Assembly: GCA_036429605.1 (NCBI GenBank) | Contig: JAVFKD010000015.1 | Coordinates: 1,821,421 to 1,885,420, forward strand | Length of the DNA stretch: 64,000 nucleotides | Origin: Cladobotryum mycophilum | Taxonomy: Eukaryota; Ascomycota; Sordariomycetes; Hypocreales; Hypocreaceae | Reading direction: 5' to 3' | Shown: one piece after another, positions 23,269 through 35,618 of the stretch | How positions within the stretch are numbered: the stretch's first letter is position 1 | Layout of the letters: the number at the start of each line of letters is the position of its first letter | Notes under the pieces: model-generated | The model's database searches: none | What the model was told of the DNA's origin: nothing | What the model saw: only the letters and a program-made list of their open reading frames with translations | Program-made: the position numbers and the translations under genes

Positions 23269-25138
23269 CTTTGTTGAAGGGATGGTTGGATGGATGGATA
23301 GATGGATGGATGCTTGGGCCAGGTTCTGAGGTTGCAGTCGCGCGTGTTCGGGTACCTCGAGAGTGAGCACAGAGACAACAAGCTTGAACCTTGGAAGAGA
23401 GTTGGGGTTCTTGTCTTGGGGTAGAAAAACAGGTTCTTAGCTTCTTCTCAGCCATCCACTGTAATTTAATTACTGAGCATACAAGCATACAAGCATCCAA
23501 AGTACTGCACTGAAAGAGGGGCAAAAAAGAGGCCATAAAACTTGGCCAGCGTAGCAGTGCATATGAAATATGAAATAGGCATGGCATGTATGGATTGGCA
23601 CCACATTTCCTCTGCGTGACGAAATGCGGAGTGCATTAAAATAAAATCACCAATTATACTAGGCGCTTATCATTATTTATTATTTTATCTGCCTACTATG
23701 CAGGTATTATACCGTTTACAGTATACCGTACCGTGGGTACCATACCTACCGTACCATTGCAGGCAGCTTGACAAAAAGAAGAGCTTTGATAGGCCGGCGA
23801 GAACTGTGCCTGGTTGCAGCATGCAGAGCAGGGATATGAAGAGGGGAGAGATGGATGGCAATACAAGGCATGGGTAGCTTCGTTGGGCTGAATGAGCATG
23901 TGAACGTGAACATAGGTGAACGTGAGAGGTGAGATGAGAGGCAAGACTTCCATGAGAGAGGGCACAGGTAGAGAGGTACAGGTACAGGTACAGACACAGG
24001 TACTCTGTACGCATGGATGGGCAAGCCATACGAGCAGCAGTGCCCAAGCAAGAAACCTGGACCTGGAACCCAAAGGGAGAAGAGACAGAACTTGGACTGT
24101 ACAGTGTTGTAGCTGCGTGTATGTTGTCTATGTGTGTGTCGGGTGTGTTGGAAAACTAAAGTAAATAAAAAAGAAAGAAGAGAAGAAAACGTCAGAGGCC
24201 CATCTAATACTAAACAAAAACTTGCCATCCATCTTACATTGTACGCTACCTTTTTCCTTTCCCTCTACTAAGCTTCTCCCCTTGTCCATTTCTTTCTTTT
24301 CTTTTTCCTTCTTTTTAACTTTTTTCTCTCTCCTCTTTATGATTACAAAAAACACCTTTTGACAATTCAACATCAACACGTTACAAAAGCACCGGGTCAT
24401 CTGCTTGTCTCACATGCAAAAAGGCCCTCTCCTCCTCCTCCCCCTACCGTCCCGAAAACCCTTGCTCCTCTCGCACCACTACCACCACCAGACCCGAGTT
24501 ATAGCAAAAAAGAAAAAGGTCGTCTGACGGGCCGATTGGTCCACACAGAAAAACCGGGGAAGTCGTTCGTCTTCGGTTCGCTACTGTTTTTGTTATAATA
24601 CAACAGTAATTTAAAAAAAAAAAAATCCCTGAGATCAAGCAAGGGAGAGAGAGAGAGAGAGAGAGACGGATCAAGGGAGAGAAAGACAGGCTTTGCTTCC
24701 CTCACGCGACGCCCCGGAACCGAACCACTCTTTCTTTTCCCCCATGTCCATGGCATTTGTGTGTTTCTGAAAATAATACAAAAAAGGGCTGGACCTCTCA
24801 CTGGGTTTTGGGGTTTATGCGTGTTGGAGTGACGAAGCTTTCCAATTTTATTATATTATTAAAAGCTTAAATTTGGTCGTGGTCATTCGTCTTGTTGCAT
24901 TGCATTGTAGTAGCTGGTGCAGGTAAGTTCATCGTCCAAGATCCCTGCTCCTGGTCCGCGGAACTTGGCCCGTCTCACACTTACAAGTATAACTCTACTC
25001 AGTTCCCTACCTACGATCTACGACCTACCTACTCACCTACTTCCATTCACACGATAACCTGCCAACTCATCTTTGGCCATCCAAATGTCTCAATCAAAAC
25101 TCGATCACAACTACACGCCCTTTGAAACAAAATTCGCC

Positions 25139-26431
25139 ATGGCAGACGACGGCCCCCCTTTGATACGTCCCATCCCGCGACGACCCTTTGCTCTCAGCCT
25201 CAAGAGTCTAACACCTCCCCAAGACGACGACGAAGACTACGATTCCCCTTCAGACGAGCTCCTCCTCGCACGTTTTCGCCACGAATTACACACCACCAAC
25301 TTTCTCAGCCCGGATTACTCTCCTCCTGCTTCCGCAACCGCCATCAGTCGGCCCCAGTCCTTCCAGAATCTGACTTCGTCTACTTTGGCGGGGATATACT
25401 CGCCTACCGCGTCTACGCATCATGACGGCCTCAACGACCACAGCGAGCTGCATACGCCGTGGGGGACGGGCGCGGAAACGCCTGTGAAGAGAAGGGAGAG
25501 CGTCGATGAGGCGACGTACGAGCTCATGCGCGACAGATCGCATCTGCCACACCGGCGCACGTTGTACAGCGCCGCAGAGGCGGCTCCCATCCGCCAACCT
25601 TCCACAGCAGTCGGCACGGCCTTTTCCCTCGTGTCACGCGCGGGGCTGCTCTTTGCGCTCGGGGTAGGGTACGGCGTGCTGGTGACGCATTTTCACAACG
25701 AGCAGGGCTTGGGTCCCATAGTCGAAGGGAGCAGCATCATCAAGCCGGGGAACAACCGCCGGTACCTTGCCTTTTGGGGTGTTGCTGGGGTCGTACTGGG
25801 GGCGCTGCAGCCTTGGTTTGATAAGTTCTGGGAGGAGACGATTGGACTAGACAAGGTGGAAGTGGACAGTGATGGCAAGGAGGCGGTGCCGAGTACGGAT
25901 TGGGCGTTGGTTATGAGGGCGATTGGGGCGTTTGTGGGGATTGTTTTTGCTATTGTGAGTCTTTTTTCTCTTTTCCTTTTTTCTTTCTTTTTTCTTTCTT
26001 TTTTCTTTTTCTTTCTCGTTTGCCGTTGGAGATTTTACTGACTGTTGGTTCAGCGCAAGTTGGCTTGGACGTCTACCATGCAACTCTCGGCGACACTGGC
26101 ACTGGTCAACCCTTTGCTATGGTGGCTCATTGACAGATCCCAACCAGGATTTGTTCTATCCGCAGGCGTCGCCCTCGTCGGATCCATATCACTCCTCGGA
26201 GTTGATTCAGAAATGATGCCGGCTCCAGCTACGTCCCTTGTGCGAAATTCCTCAACCGATGCGGACCTCTCGCTCATGCTCGGCGGACTTGCCAGCCAAG
26301 AGACCATTGAAACGGGCATCTGGATGCTCAGCGTCTTGTTCTGTAGCTCCTTATGCTTTGGCAACATTGGGAGGAGATTGGCGTGGGGTGAGTCTGCCGT
26401 TGCAAGAGGGCGATGGGGAGGAATGCGGTAA
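25139..26431 (+). CDS. insA: INSIG-family ER membrane protein
   Basis: A 397-residue protein from exons 25139-25954 and 26054-26431 (99-base intron with GTGAGT donor and TTCAG acceptor, phase 0). The N-terminus reads MADDGPPLIRPIPRRPF, typical of fungal INSIG proteins. A disordered Ser/Pro region to about 155 follows, then hydrophobic segments: AGLLFALGVGYGVLVTHF, YLAFWGVAGVVLGALQPW, LVMRAIGAFVGIVFAI, LSATLALVNPLLWWLI, FVLSAGVALVGSISLLG and WMLSVLFCSSLCFGNIG. INSIG retains sterol-sensing and HMG-CoA reductase partners in the ER. An upstream in-frame ATG at 25085 is possible; 25139 has a better start context and family match. Confidence 0.88.
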
Positions 26432-29400
26432 AAAGAGAGCATGGACCAACCAGCCCTTTTTTTGTACTATTGTTATGGATTGCTTGAACTATTTGGGTCT
26501 TGGGAGATTTTGTCAATCAGGGCGATTGGGCGGTTTTTTTCTTTTCGGCTTTTGCTTGCTTGATAACGGTAAATTGCATGAAAGCGATACCATGAGCGAT
26601 CTTTCTTTCTTTTTCAACAACGAATGGGGAAGGGCATAAGGCGGGCAATAACAGAACAGCCTACTAACGAGGTTGTGTTACGATAGTTATGGGACTAGGA
26701 AAGGAGTCATGAAATCAACTTTCACGCCATGACATGAGCATGGTTTTGATGTCCAGTTTTGCGGTCTTGAACCAAGTGATGATTCGTATACTAAGATGGA
26801 TTTAAGGATGTGTCGCTATCGAACGAGTCATGAAGCAAAAGTGAATTGGCCGCAGCAGCAGTTATGGTGCTGTAGGAGTACTTATGGTCTGTCTTGTTTC
26901 CTACACCAACAGTGCAGTGCCATGTCAGCTCATAGTTGAATTATTTTCCTACGAGTAGAAGTTTGCCAAGCACAGGTATGCTTCTTGACAGCAGGTATTT
27001 AACTGTATTGCATATCCTGCTCTACGGTCGGTTGATACGATCAAGTTCATCACGAGAATCCCAGCCTCGTGTCCCCAGATAAACAAATAATCTGTATAAC
27101 CCCCCCCCTTCTTAAGTAAATCGTCTATCTCATGTAAATGGTCAGAGCCCATGCCGGCCGATGGTCTCTTGCACAATCGACTTGTTTTGAACCGATCAGA
27201 ATCTTGTCGTTGAATGGTTTTCATCACTCTCACCCCTGGATTTGGATGCCAGCTCTTTGTCGGTTCGTATTTAACTAGCTATTTGCGATCACAGAGTTTG
27301 TAGAATCTCAAAGCTAAACATTGATCGTCATCAGTGGCATGGCACTCGATGCGGACTCTCGGCATACGGAGAAGTCGAATGCCCTTGATTAGGGGTAGTG
27401 TAGCAACGGAGGCAACCCTACCCGGGAAGCTGAGCAGTTGTGTTACTTTCTATCATGTCAAGTACGGTCCGGTTGTCTGTATGACGACTTGGTGGTTGCT
27501 GCTTTTCAGCATTACGAATGGTTATATATGTGAAAAAAGAATTATGATTGTAAGACACCCCACGATTACAGACCAGCTTACCAGTGCAAGTGCTAGGATA
27601 TTTCAGGTTTCATTTCTATTATCAGTCCTATGAGAGGTCGAATTTTCCCTGTTGAACCCTTGCACACAGATTTCCCGCCACAAAACAAGATCGTACCAAC
27701 AGTACATCTCCTATTTGACCTCGTGTTGAGGAACATTCTGATTGGCAGACTGGTACTAGTAGATTGGTCTGTAATCCCTTTGGGACGTATTGATTGCTAT
27801 TTCTCGTCTGGTGATTATATAGCATTGGGGCAAACTTCTAGGAGAGCTGTGGCTTTTTGTACGAATGACCTAGTTTCCTCGGTGTGGTTTCTCCTGTCTG
27901 CAGGATCCGTGAGTATCTTTGTTTTGAGATTCATTTTATATAACCATCATAACAACCCATAGAATATCATGCTGAGCTTGTAAAGTTGTGCAAAACAAAA
28001 AAAGAAATGTGGCAAGTAATCCGGGGACTTGTACAAGCACCCAATTCTACTGGTCGTTCCAAGGAAGGACTACGAAAGTAGCAAGCTTCATCTTGGCACT
28101 GACGCCGAGACTTTGAATGCCCCCCTAGAAAGATCCATGGATGTTGTATTCCCGCCTCGGAATGGGAGCCAGGAGGGAAATATATGAAACAAGGGCGTTG
28201 CAATCCAAGTTTCTGAGGCAGGGCAATCGAATTTCCAACTGCCGTTGCTTTGACCACGCTCGTGCCCTGCAGACCGCTTGTGGGCTGTGAAACGCCATTG
28301 GTCGTGGCCGGATACGAGGCCGATGATGCCGGACCGACCAGCACACAACCCGATGCTAACGAATCATGTTTGAGGTAATAGGCCAAATGTTATTTCCGGT
28401 TACTTGATCTCTATTTGCTGTTGGTTTGTGTGGGGTGGTGGTTGACGGGCGGACCGTGGTCAAATTAGACTACATGTCAATCAAATAACCTTATACAAGA
28501 CAAGGTAGTTGTCAGATCTACCATAATGTTGAGTGGTAGTGACATGTTGGATAGAAAGTTAATTGATGGATGCCAAAAAAAGTGGGAATGGCTTTTGTGA
28601 ACACAACGGGGCGGTGTTGAGTGGCTGTGTCCTGCGTCAATGTTTGTGAGTATTATGCATTTCGCAGTTGCTTTCCCGGTTTTGATATAATATTATGAGA
28701 TAAGCATATACGAAAGATTGACGGCAAATCTCCTACCCATGGATAATACCGATAAGGTGTAGAGATGGCGGTTGTCTACTGGGCATTCATTTGTATGCAT
28801 GCTTATGCTTATCCTCTTCTCTAACCTCCACACAGTTGGAACTGTGGTACTGGTTGAATGTACCTACCCCGAAGCAAGTACACAGTATCTGTTGTAGTCG
28901 AGTAATTACAACGTAGAGTTTTTAGCTATAGAAAACGTGGGAATTGTATACTAAAGCGATTCCTTCTTGAGCGATATTGAAAAAAAATGGCCAGAGGGGG
29001 CGGGATCATCACGACGGCTTCAATGTGGGATGTGGGATGGTAGAGACAACCCTTGGCGATGGCGCCGCCCCTGAATAAGCACATGCCACACAGATATGGG
29101 GAAAATACGAGAAAAGACCAAGAAAGAAAGAAAAGGTCTCACATACACTGCCCTTGGAACTGCATCGCATGAGGTTGGTCAATGATGTTGATCATGTCTC
29201 GTATCCAGGAGGAAAACTTCCCAACGGTCTAAGCAATGGGCCAAAGTTGATGGATATATAAACCCTTGATGAGTTCCCCCTTTCTCCAGCCCATCTCATC
29301 GTCACCACACACTCACCCTCACACTTGCACTTCATCCAGCAACAACAACCAGCAAACTTCAAACCAATCTTCGAAGCTTTCTAGCAAAACAACCGTCAAC
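26432..29400. other. Intergenic region, 3 kb
   Basis: Two open frames stand out by length (27630-27962 plus; 28386-27967 minus, lacking an ATG at its 5' end) but neither resembles a protein family nor has clean exon borders. The 150 bases before 29401 are CA-rich, as expected for a strong promoter and leader, with a TATATAAA element at 29254-29261. Confidence 0.55.
29254..29261 (+). promoter_or_regulatory. TATA-like element of the small secreted protein gene
   Basis: TATATAAA lies about 140 bases upstream of the ATG at 29401. A CA-rich leader between them fits a highly expressed gene. Confidence 0.5.
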
Positions 29401-29807
29401 ATGCGCTCCTTCGCCGTCCTCGCTGCTTCCTTCATCGGCCTCGTCGCCGCCTCCCACGTTGGTGAACCCGTCGGTATCGCCTACACTTACGAAGACGACA
29501 CCTATTCCAACATCTTCCCCGTCCCCGCCGACGGAACCCCCTACCCTCACCGTACGTCCTTTTTCTTTTCCCCTTATTCACACAGAATGATGAAGTGACT
29601 GACAGCTTCTTTCATGTAGCCACCAAGGATGCCGTGACCAGTATCTTTGTTGAAAACTACTGGGACGGCAGCCAGTACCTCCCCGCTACCTGCAAGTTCA
29701 TCGACGAGAGCGGAGAGGTCGTCCAGGCTATTTCCGTCAACGACCCTACTGAGGTGCCCACTAGCCGCCCTCTTTACATTGAATCCATCTCTTGCTTGAT
29801 TGGTTAA
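29401..29807 (+). CDS. Small secreted protein, unknown function
   Basis: A 112-residue protein from exons 29401-29551 and 29620-29807 (68-base intron, phase 1). The first 17-18 residues (MRSFAVLAASFIGLVAA) form a clear signal peptide. The mature part is acidic, rich in Tyr, Pro, Asp and Thr, and has only two Cys (in ATCKF and ISCLIG), which could form one disulfide. No known domain recognised. The context ATCAACATGCG-like start and codon choice (many C-ending codons) suggest strong expression. It could be an effector or a cell-surface protein; no evidence decides. Confidence 0.82.
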
Positions 29808-30349
29808 GCGGGAGGGAACTCCGTTTGTCTGAGCTGCCATTTTAAGCTTCTTGGGGTTTGAAGGTTGGGATAGGGGTATGTAACCAAGGGGCTGTGGATA
29901 GAGCAGAGGTTATATGTTTGGTGATCTGTTGAGGGGCTGGAGAATTGAGGGGCTGAGTTTAGGGATGATCTTATAGATTAGCACTTGTCTTCTGTTTCCT
30001 TTCTTGGTGTTGATAGTTTCGAGAACAATATCGGAATGGTCGTTGATCCTCTACAGGGGACTACTACCATGTACTTGCAAAGAGTCACTCCCATTTGTAG
30101 TGTATGGCTAATTGTATCCATAAACTGAATATTGAGCGGACAGGAGGGAGGTGATGTGAATACTGGGGTCTTACTGGTGGGGACCAATGTGTGTCTTACT
30201 ACCAGACTTGGTATCCAACCACTACATCTCCACCTCATGAGGCCCCTTACAGATCGTTCGTAATATTTGCCGTGCATGCAACTACTGCCCTTTTTGTTTA
30301 CAGATCCGTGGGAGGCCCATTCTCTAAACCTTTTACTCTAGAGCATCAT
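29808..30349. other. Spacer between convergent small genes
   Basis: 3' flanks of the secreted protein gene and the orphan at 30350-30923. No reading frame of note. Confidence 0.65.
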
Positions 30350-30923
30350 TTATTTAGGCAAGGCATCCGCCATCTTCTTTGCCTTGTCCTTGACATCGGC
30401 CGGGATAGTGACGCCCAGTCCCATCATGGCCAGCATGAATGGGGGGCCGTCGAGCATTTGGTGAATGGTTATGGTTCGGGTCACGACGTCTCCGTATGAG
30501 CTTTTGGCGGATTTGACGGCCGCAGCGCCGGTAGCAGCTAACGAGACGAGATTTGTTAGCATTGGATACTGAAGACGGCTTGCGGGAGCATGAATGATGT
30601 GGTGGGGGTTTGGTGGGGGGTTTTCACGCCCCTAATTGGGATACCATGGTTCGGTATAAGACAGAGTATAGATAGGTGCATGACATACGCTTATAACTAG
30701 GAATCTGCTCCGGGTGCTGCACCGGCTTGCCCTCGACAATGTTGTCGAGCTCGGAAAGTATGTACTTTGTGCGCATGACAAAGTCCCAGATGTAGAAGAG
30801 GCCCTTGTCGCTCTGTGCAGGGTTGGTGTTGAACTCGGGGATGGCCTGGATGGACTGGAGGAAGTCGTCCATCTTGGCGGAGAGGGTGGCGCGGGCCTCG
30901 GTGGAGGGGATGCTGGAGGCCAT
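30350..30923 (-). CDS. Hypothetical 140-residue protein
   Basis: Exons 30923-30689 and 30537-30350 (151-base intron with GTATGT donor and GTTAG acceptor, phase 1) join into a continuous frame. The product begins MASSIPSTEARATLSAKMDD and has no signal peptide. The N-terminal half is helical and acidic, with FYIWDFVMRTKYILSELD near residues 43-60. The C-terminal half (GAAAVKSAKSSYGDVVTRT, then MLAMMGLGVTIP) ends in a Lys-rich tail. I do not recognise the family. It converges with the secreted protein gene. Confidence 0.7.
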
Positions 30924-32112
30924 TTTTGGTGTATTTAGTTTCAAGGGAATTGAAGGTGTATAGACGATGTGAGGTGGTGATGGTTGAAGAGTTGAGATTC
31001 TGTGTGGTGGGATGGTGAGGAGGGGTAGCTTTGGTGATGTTGGGTCTAAGACACCTCCAGGGCTGATAATGGCGGGGTGGAAATCTGACGGATGTAACGC
31101 GTTCAAGAGGAATTGGACAATGTTGAAACGGATGAGAACCTGAAAGTAAAATCTGACGAATATATCTTCCTTATTATAGACTAATCGTGTTTGCTTTTCT
31201 CAATTGACATGATATCATATCAGCTGAAATCATCATGCAGCCCCGTGGATCCAATACCCTAGCACGATGATGTAAATACTGCAAGGAGATGCCCCGCCAA
31301 CGCATAAAGACGTGCAGTTTTCGTGTTTGTGACGCGTTCGTTTGTGTCTACAGCTGCGAGGGGAGTTGCTGAATATCTCCCTTACAGTACTTACTAATAA
31401 CCCGTCCTAAGCAATAAATCCAATATGGGGAGAGAGTTGGTATGGATCTGATTCCGATATACCTACCCTCTTGCATTTACTACTAGGTACTTATGGAACC
31501 TCTTCCATGCTTCGGATCAGTTGGGTAACTAGAATGGGAGAAAAGGTGAATAAATAAAGTGGAGGTTGCCTGCTCTTCTCAGTTCAAGCACTTTAATTAC
31601 CCTGCAGCTCTCAATCGCATGGAATAGATCCATCCATCCATCCATTTCCTCTATTTCCCGTCCCCATGAATCCATCCATGAGTTAATTAAGCTACCTGAA
31701 TACGGTGCAGCAATATATCTAGGTAATGCTCCGTACCGAACCACTCTTGTCTTATGCAACCAACCCTCATCAACGTCCAACAGCACGAAAACGGGTGGGA
31801 TGGAGAATGTATGTTTGTATAACTTAACTGAGGCCTCGTAATGTCCTGGGTGGTTGTGTTGGACCAATCACAGTACACACCTTCTGCTTTCCACCATTTT
31901 TTTTTAATTATTTATTTATGGGGTAAGGAGTAATTGGATGGTAGATACTATACATATAAATACCGAGTACTAGGCTGAGGCATCTGGGGGAAACGCCTCA
32001 TACACACAACTTCTGTATTGGGAAGAACATCTAACAACCAACATCATCCTCATCACAACATCCTCAAAGAGATCCTCAATTCACTGGGGACTGTTATTAG
32101 CCAAACCATCTC
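30924..32112. other. Intergenic region leading into the relic zone
   Basis: 5' flank of the orphan gene, then AT-rich DNA with an ATCC repeat (about 31627-31650) and a TTTATT-type stretch near 31902-31918. No supportable gene. Confidence 0.55.
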
Positions 32113-32786
32113 ATAGTGGTCAGCCAAGATGCGCCAACCGAAACTCTCGACAGCATCAGTCAACTGGGACCTACGGCCAATATCGTCTATTTGGAGTTTA
32201 TGATCAAGGTAATGTAGTTTTCAGGTTTTTATAAATGGGGGTTTGTTATCTATCGCCGCACCTACTCCGATGACGCCGCCTGGAGAAATATCTTGAGTGC
32301 ATGAGAGAAGGAATTCACCAAGGGCTGGTCATGTATAAGCGTGAGCGCCTACTTTCCCAATATCTCGAGTGGACCGTCATCGAAGATGCCGCTCTAGAGG
32401 GCGCGTCCAAGAATCAGATACGGGAGCGTTTCTCTCAATGGGCAGGTGAGCGAAGTGTTAAGCGTGATGGACCAGGCGTCGATGCCCCCAACGTCGAGCA
32501 ACATATTACAAGATTCAACTATTGCATTATTGTTGACCAGAGGTGTCTGTCCATGCCAAGCACCTACGAGGACAAGATTGCTGCTGGTGCCCCAAAGTTC
32601 CAGAGGATTTTGCCATACGTTACCCTGGACACAAACTGCGACCCGGATGGAGAAGAAGATGATGGCTTTCCACCCGTAGAAAGCCGCACGAGGCACTATT
32701 CTGGTTGGATCTACTCGCATATTGGGTCGATTGTCACCTACTACGAAGAGCTTGTATCCAACGATTTAACCAAAGGCCTCCTTTGA
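32113..32786 (+). pseudogene. Relic of an orphan family with G-F-V-I-Y-R motif, copy 1
   Basis: Reads as the same protein as the relic at 42018-42586. The shared parts are an N-terminal E-T-L-D-S-I segment, GFYKWGFVIYRRTYSDDAAW (compare GFHKLGFVIYRCAYSDEAVW), then R-F-x-Y-C-(I/V)-(I/M)-V-D-Q-(R/K)-C-L. Copy 1 has an in-frame TAG at 32215-32217 and loses one base after GCCTGG at about 32280, after which the frame continues to the stop at 32786. No ATG begins the frame. The conserved pattern resembles a large fungal family of hypothetical proteins of unknown function. An intron cannot explain the TAG, because the only donor/acceptor pair around it is 16 bases apart. Confidence 0.7.
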
Positions 32787-32967
32787 TCCACCCAGTACAT
32801 GCTTATGGTGTCACCGTACCGCAACAATAAAAGAATACTGCCATTTTTGGCTAGGAGGCTGCAAATATGTGCTTGGTTGCTGAAGGAGTACAACGTAGAG
32901 GGTGGCCTTTAGGGTTTTTTAATATGGTAGAAAAAATACAATGGAATTGAGTATTACAACACGAGGA

Positions 32968-33425
32968 CTAAAGCACGAATCTAATCAGCGCATAACGGAG
33001 ATGCGGAAATTGCAACAAGTTGCATCTTCCAGGGAAGCTTGGGAAATTATAATCTTGATATCTCATGACATCTCTATTGGAACACTTGATTTTGGCAACA
33101 AAGCGAACTCTTTCAATGCTGTCACGGCATTCTTGGGCACATGCCGCATCAATTTTGTCCATAATAGGGGCACTCATGTCACAAACAACTTCCTATTAGC
33201 CGACACTACTTCCTCTCGAGTGGCTAGTGTAGCGATGAGTACTCACGGGTCTGGCACATAACAGGCCATGAGATCCGAGCATTGCACGGTGATGTTTAAA
33301 GCCTGAACACAAACATCACTTAGCCCCATTGTCTCGAAGTTGGTTCTGCATAATGGGAACTGCCGAGTCACTGCTGCTGACAGCAGGCTGAGGCATAACG
33401 CCCCAGTGCGCAGAGTGAAAACCAA
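32968..33425 (-). CDS. N-terminal part of a LysM-effector-like secreted protein, no LysM module
   Basis: Exons 33425-33247 and 33172-32968 give 127 residues. The product starts with a signal peptide (MVFTLRTGALCLSLLSAAVT). The Cys-containing segments DVCVQALNITVQCSDLMAC and MDKIDAACAQECRDSIERV follow, resembling the conserved region that precedes the LysM repeats in multi-LysM fungal effectors. The frame then closes at 32968 before any LysM module, so the gene is probably truncated. Whether it is expressed cannot be told; I keep it as a coding call because the frame and intron are intact. Confidence 0.55.
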
Positions 33426-33960
33426 TTTAGGTATTAGTAAAGCAAATGAACATGATATAGAAACTTTGCTTGGTTTGCTCTCTTAACTATTCTTCAACTC
33501 TCTAGACCTCGGGGTGTGTGTTGCGCCGAGAGACTTATAAGAATGTAAATCGTGGACTCACACACACAGGGGAGCTCATCTGCCTGCCCCGTCACTGCAC
33601 GGTTCTCAGTCTGGAATCCAGTCATTCATTGCCGTAGCTGCTGGAGCATTACAGTCTCACCAAGGCGGAGTTCCTCTCTTGGAATCCCTTCATGGACTTT
33701 TCCCCCGATTTTAGCCGCTGGATTGGTAGACATATTTGCGTCAGGTATTTTCTCAGAATCGAAATCTGTAATCAAGATTTGTATCAGGGGTTGCTGACTC
33801 TCTTGCAGTGATCTTTGGGCTTCGGACACGCCACCGCCCTCGAGGCCTCCGGGTCCTGCACTTGTTCCTGAAAACGCTGCGGAAAGCTCCAACAAGATAT
33901 GCCGGGCGTGGTCCACGGTAAGACCCCAGGCTCCCCGTCTCACCAGGGATGCGAATACGT
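33426..33960. other. Gap between LysM remnants
   Basis: A minus-strand frame (33943-33626) and a plus-strand frame (33552-33797) overlap here; neither is recognisable. The region may contain the lost 5' exons of the LysM relic that follows; a GTAAGA donor lies at about 33919. Confidence 0.45.
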
Positions 33961-34466
33961 GTGCTCTAATGCTATGGTTATAGGCTCTTATCCGTGACTA
34001 TTGCATTAGAGTCGCCATGAGAGCGCACATTAGCAACAAAGACTTTCTCTCCCTCAATCCGGATGTGGGTGAGAATTGCGAAGATGTTCAGCTAGGCGTA
34101 GCATACTGTATAGCTACTATTGGCAACATCGCAACCTCTCCGGGGTACAACGAGGATAGGATATCCTACTGCTTCTAGGTGCCATACAGTCTCAATGCCT
34201 CGGGCGTGCGACCGCCTGCCCCTGATACACCACAAAACCGTCCGTATTACTATAATGCTTTCAATGCCACCAAATATATTGAAAGAGTTAAGCCCAAGTC
34301 AAGCTTGTACTCTTCAAACAATTGTCCCGGCATCACACTTGTGAACGACGTCACGGTTGAGGACCTTGTGAGGTGGAACCCAAGTCTTGACGAAGAGGAT
34401 TGCGGACTGGAGGAAGTGTTCAGTTGTTGTATTAAGGAGCCCGGTTCTGGTACGTACAACTCATGA
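33961..34466 (+). pseudogene. LysM effector relic with two LysM-like modules and an in-frame stop
   Basis: One frame reads a first LysM-like module (DYCIRVAMRAHISNKDFLSLNP, then VGENCEDVQLGVAYCIA). A TAG follows at 34176-34178. The same frame continues through VPYSLNASGVRPPAPDTP to a second module (NCPGITLVNDVTVEDLVRWNP, then LDEEDCGLEEVFSCC). The pattern C...V...(F/L)xxxNP...C..L..G..YC is that of fungal LysM domains, which bind chitin or chitin fragments. No 5' start was found. The stop fits a TGG-to-TAG or CAG-to-TAG change. Confidence 0.68.
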
Positions 34467-35618
34467 GAAATGTTTTTGACTCGGTAATTCTGACTCTTCA
34501 TGGTGTCAAGAACCTAAGATATATTTGGATGATTACCATTGAGAACTATGTTCTTCACTTTGAACATCACCGAAGGACTGGTTGTAGAAACGATAGCTAA
34601 AATGCTGTTCTGCGTTGGTTAGGTTTTTGCCTGGTGTACCCAAAAACTTTCGTCAATATTAATCACTCGACGTCTCATTGTTAGTATTATGTAATGATTT
34701 AATTGTAAGCATGTATTTTCAGTGATAGAACGTCTCGAAGTTGTTCTTTCAGCAATTTCGGGGGTAAATTGTGTATTGTAAACTGCCCTGGAGGTGTCTA
34801 AATTACAACATAGTCGAGGGGTCCATCGCATCCTCGTGCTATGAGTATACATGAAACGCTGATGGCTTACTTAATATAAGACAAGAAGTCAAACACAAGT
34901 TGCTGTGCGAACACAAAAGAGCGGACAGCAAGTGTTCATGGATCTTCGAGGTCATATATATATAAGGGTCGACAAAAGCAAAGGCAAAGTTGATGTGTGC
35001 CAGAACGGATATTACGGATCATTAGTCGTGCAGTTCGTACTTTGAGCAAGAAATGGCAATTCATAAAGTAAATCTTTTGGCAGAGGTTTAGTGACACATT
35101 GACTCTACATCCAACGCTTCGTAGTATCCAATAACTCGAAATACTGTGAGCGCAATATGTGCTATATAAAAGAACACCTCTCTTCAACACGTTGCCACCT
35201 CCTTTTCTAGAAGGGAAAGTGGAGATCCCAATTGCTTTGACATTCCTTGCTATAGAACTCATCCGAAGTGCCACAAATCCGAATTCACTCATCCAAAGCC
35301 TAGTCCTAGTCTGTGACACTCACCAAACGTTAGTGATCATTCTTGTCCTGATTTTACCGTGGACTCTTTGCAATCGGCATGAGCATCGCAATATGATCGA
35401 GATCCTTTCCCGCAGCAAATAGGGCCTTCCTAACCGTCAATACAAGTTCGTAGTTAGACTCTGTCCGTGTTGGCTTCCGTCACCATATCTGCAAAATTCC
35501 CAACCCTGTTATAAAGCTGGGCCACGTAGGCTACGTAGGTAAGTAGAGAGATGACTATTGTAGCATTCAACCTCTGCTAGCCCGGTATATTTATCTACTC
35601 ATACTACCCTTGACTGTC
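34467..35618. other. AT-rich gap 3' of the receptor relic
   Basis: No supportable gene. A 127-codon minus-strand frame (35319-34936) has random-looking composition. TA-rich short repeats occur near 34957-34967. Confidence 0.5.

Larger units (their letters stand above)
22019..25138. other. Intergenic region, 3.1 kb, microsatellite-rich
   Basis: No supportable gene. It holds a GT run next to a GA run (22543-22590), AGC/AGT-type repeats (about 22392-22420), a TTTA array (23218-23268) and a GA run (about 24643-24666). Open frames here are shadows of these repeats. The last 200 bases, pyrimidine-rich, are likely the INSIG promoter and leader. Confidence 0.65.

Noticed and set aside
27967..28386. 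139-codon minus-strand frame
   Set aside because: It begins with a non-ATG codon and shows no family features; nothing supports an exon border.
32206..32224. Intron spanning the TAG in orphan copy 1
   Set aside because: The only GT...AG pair is about 16 bases long, too short for splicing; copy 2 is continuous over the same place.
34936..35319. 127-codon minus-strand frame in the relic zone
   Set aside because: AT-rich random composition, no domain, overlapped by an equally long plus-strand frame.
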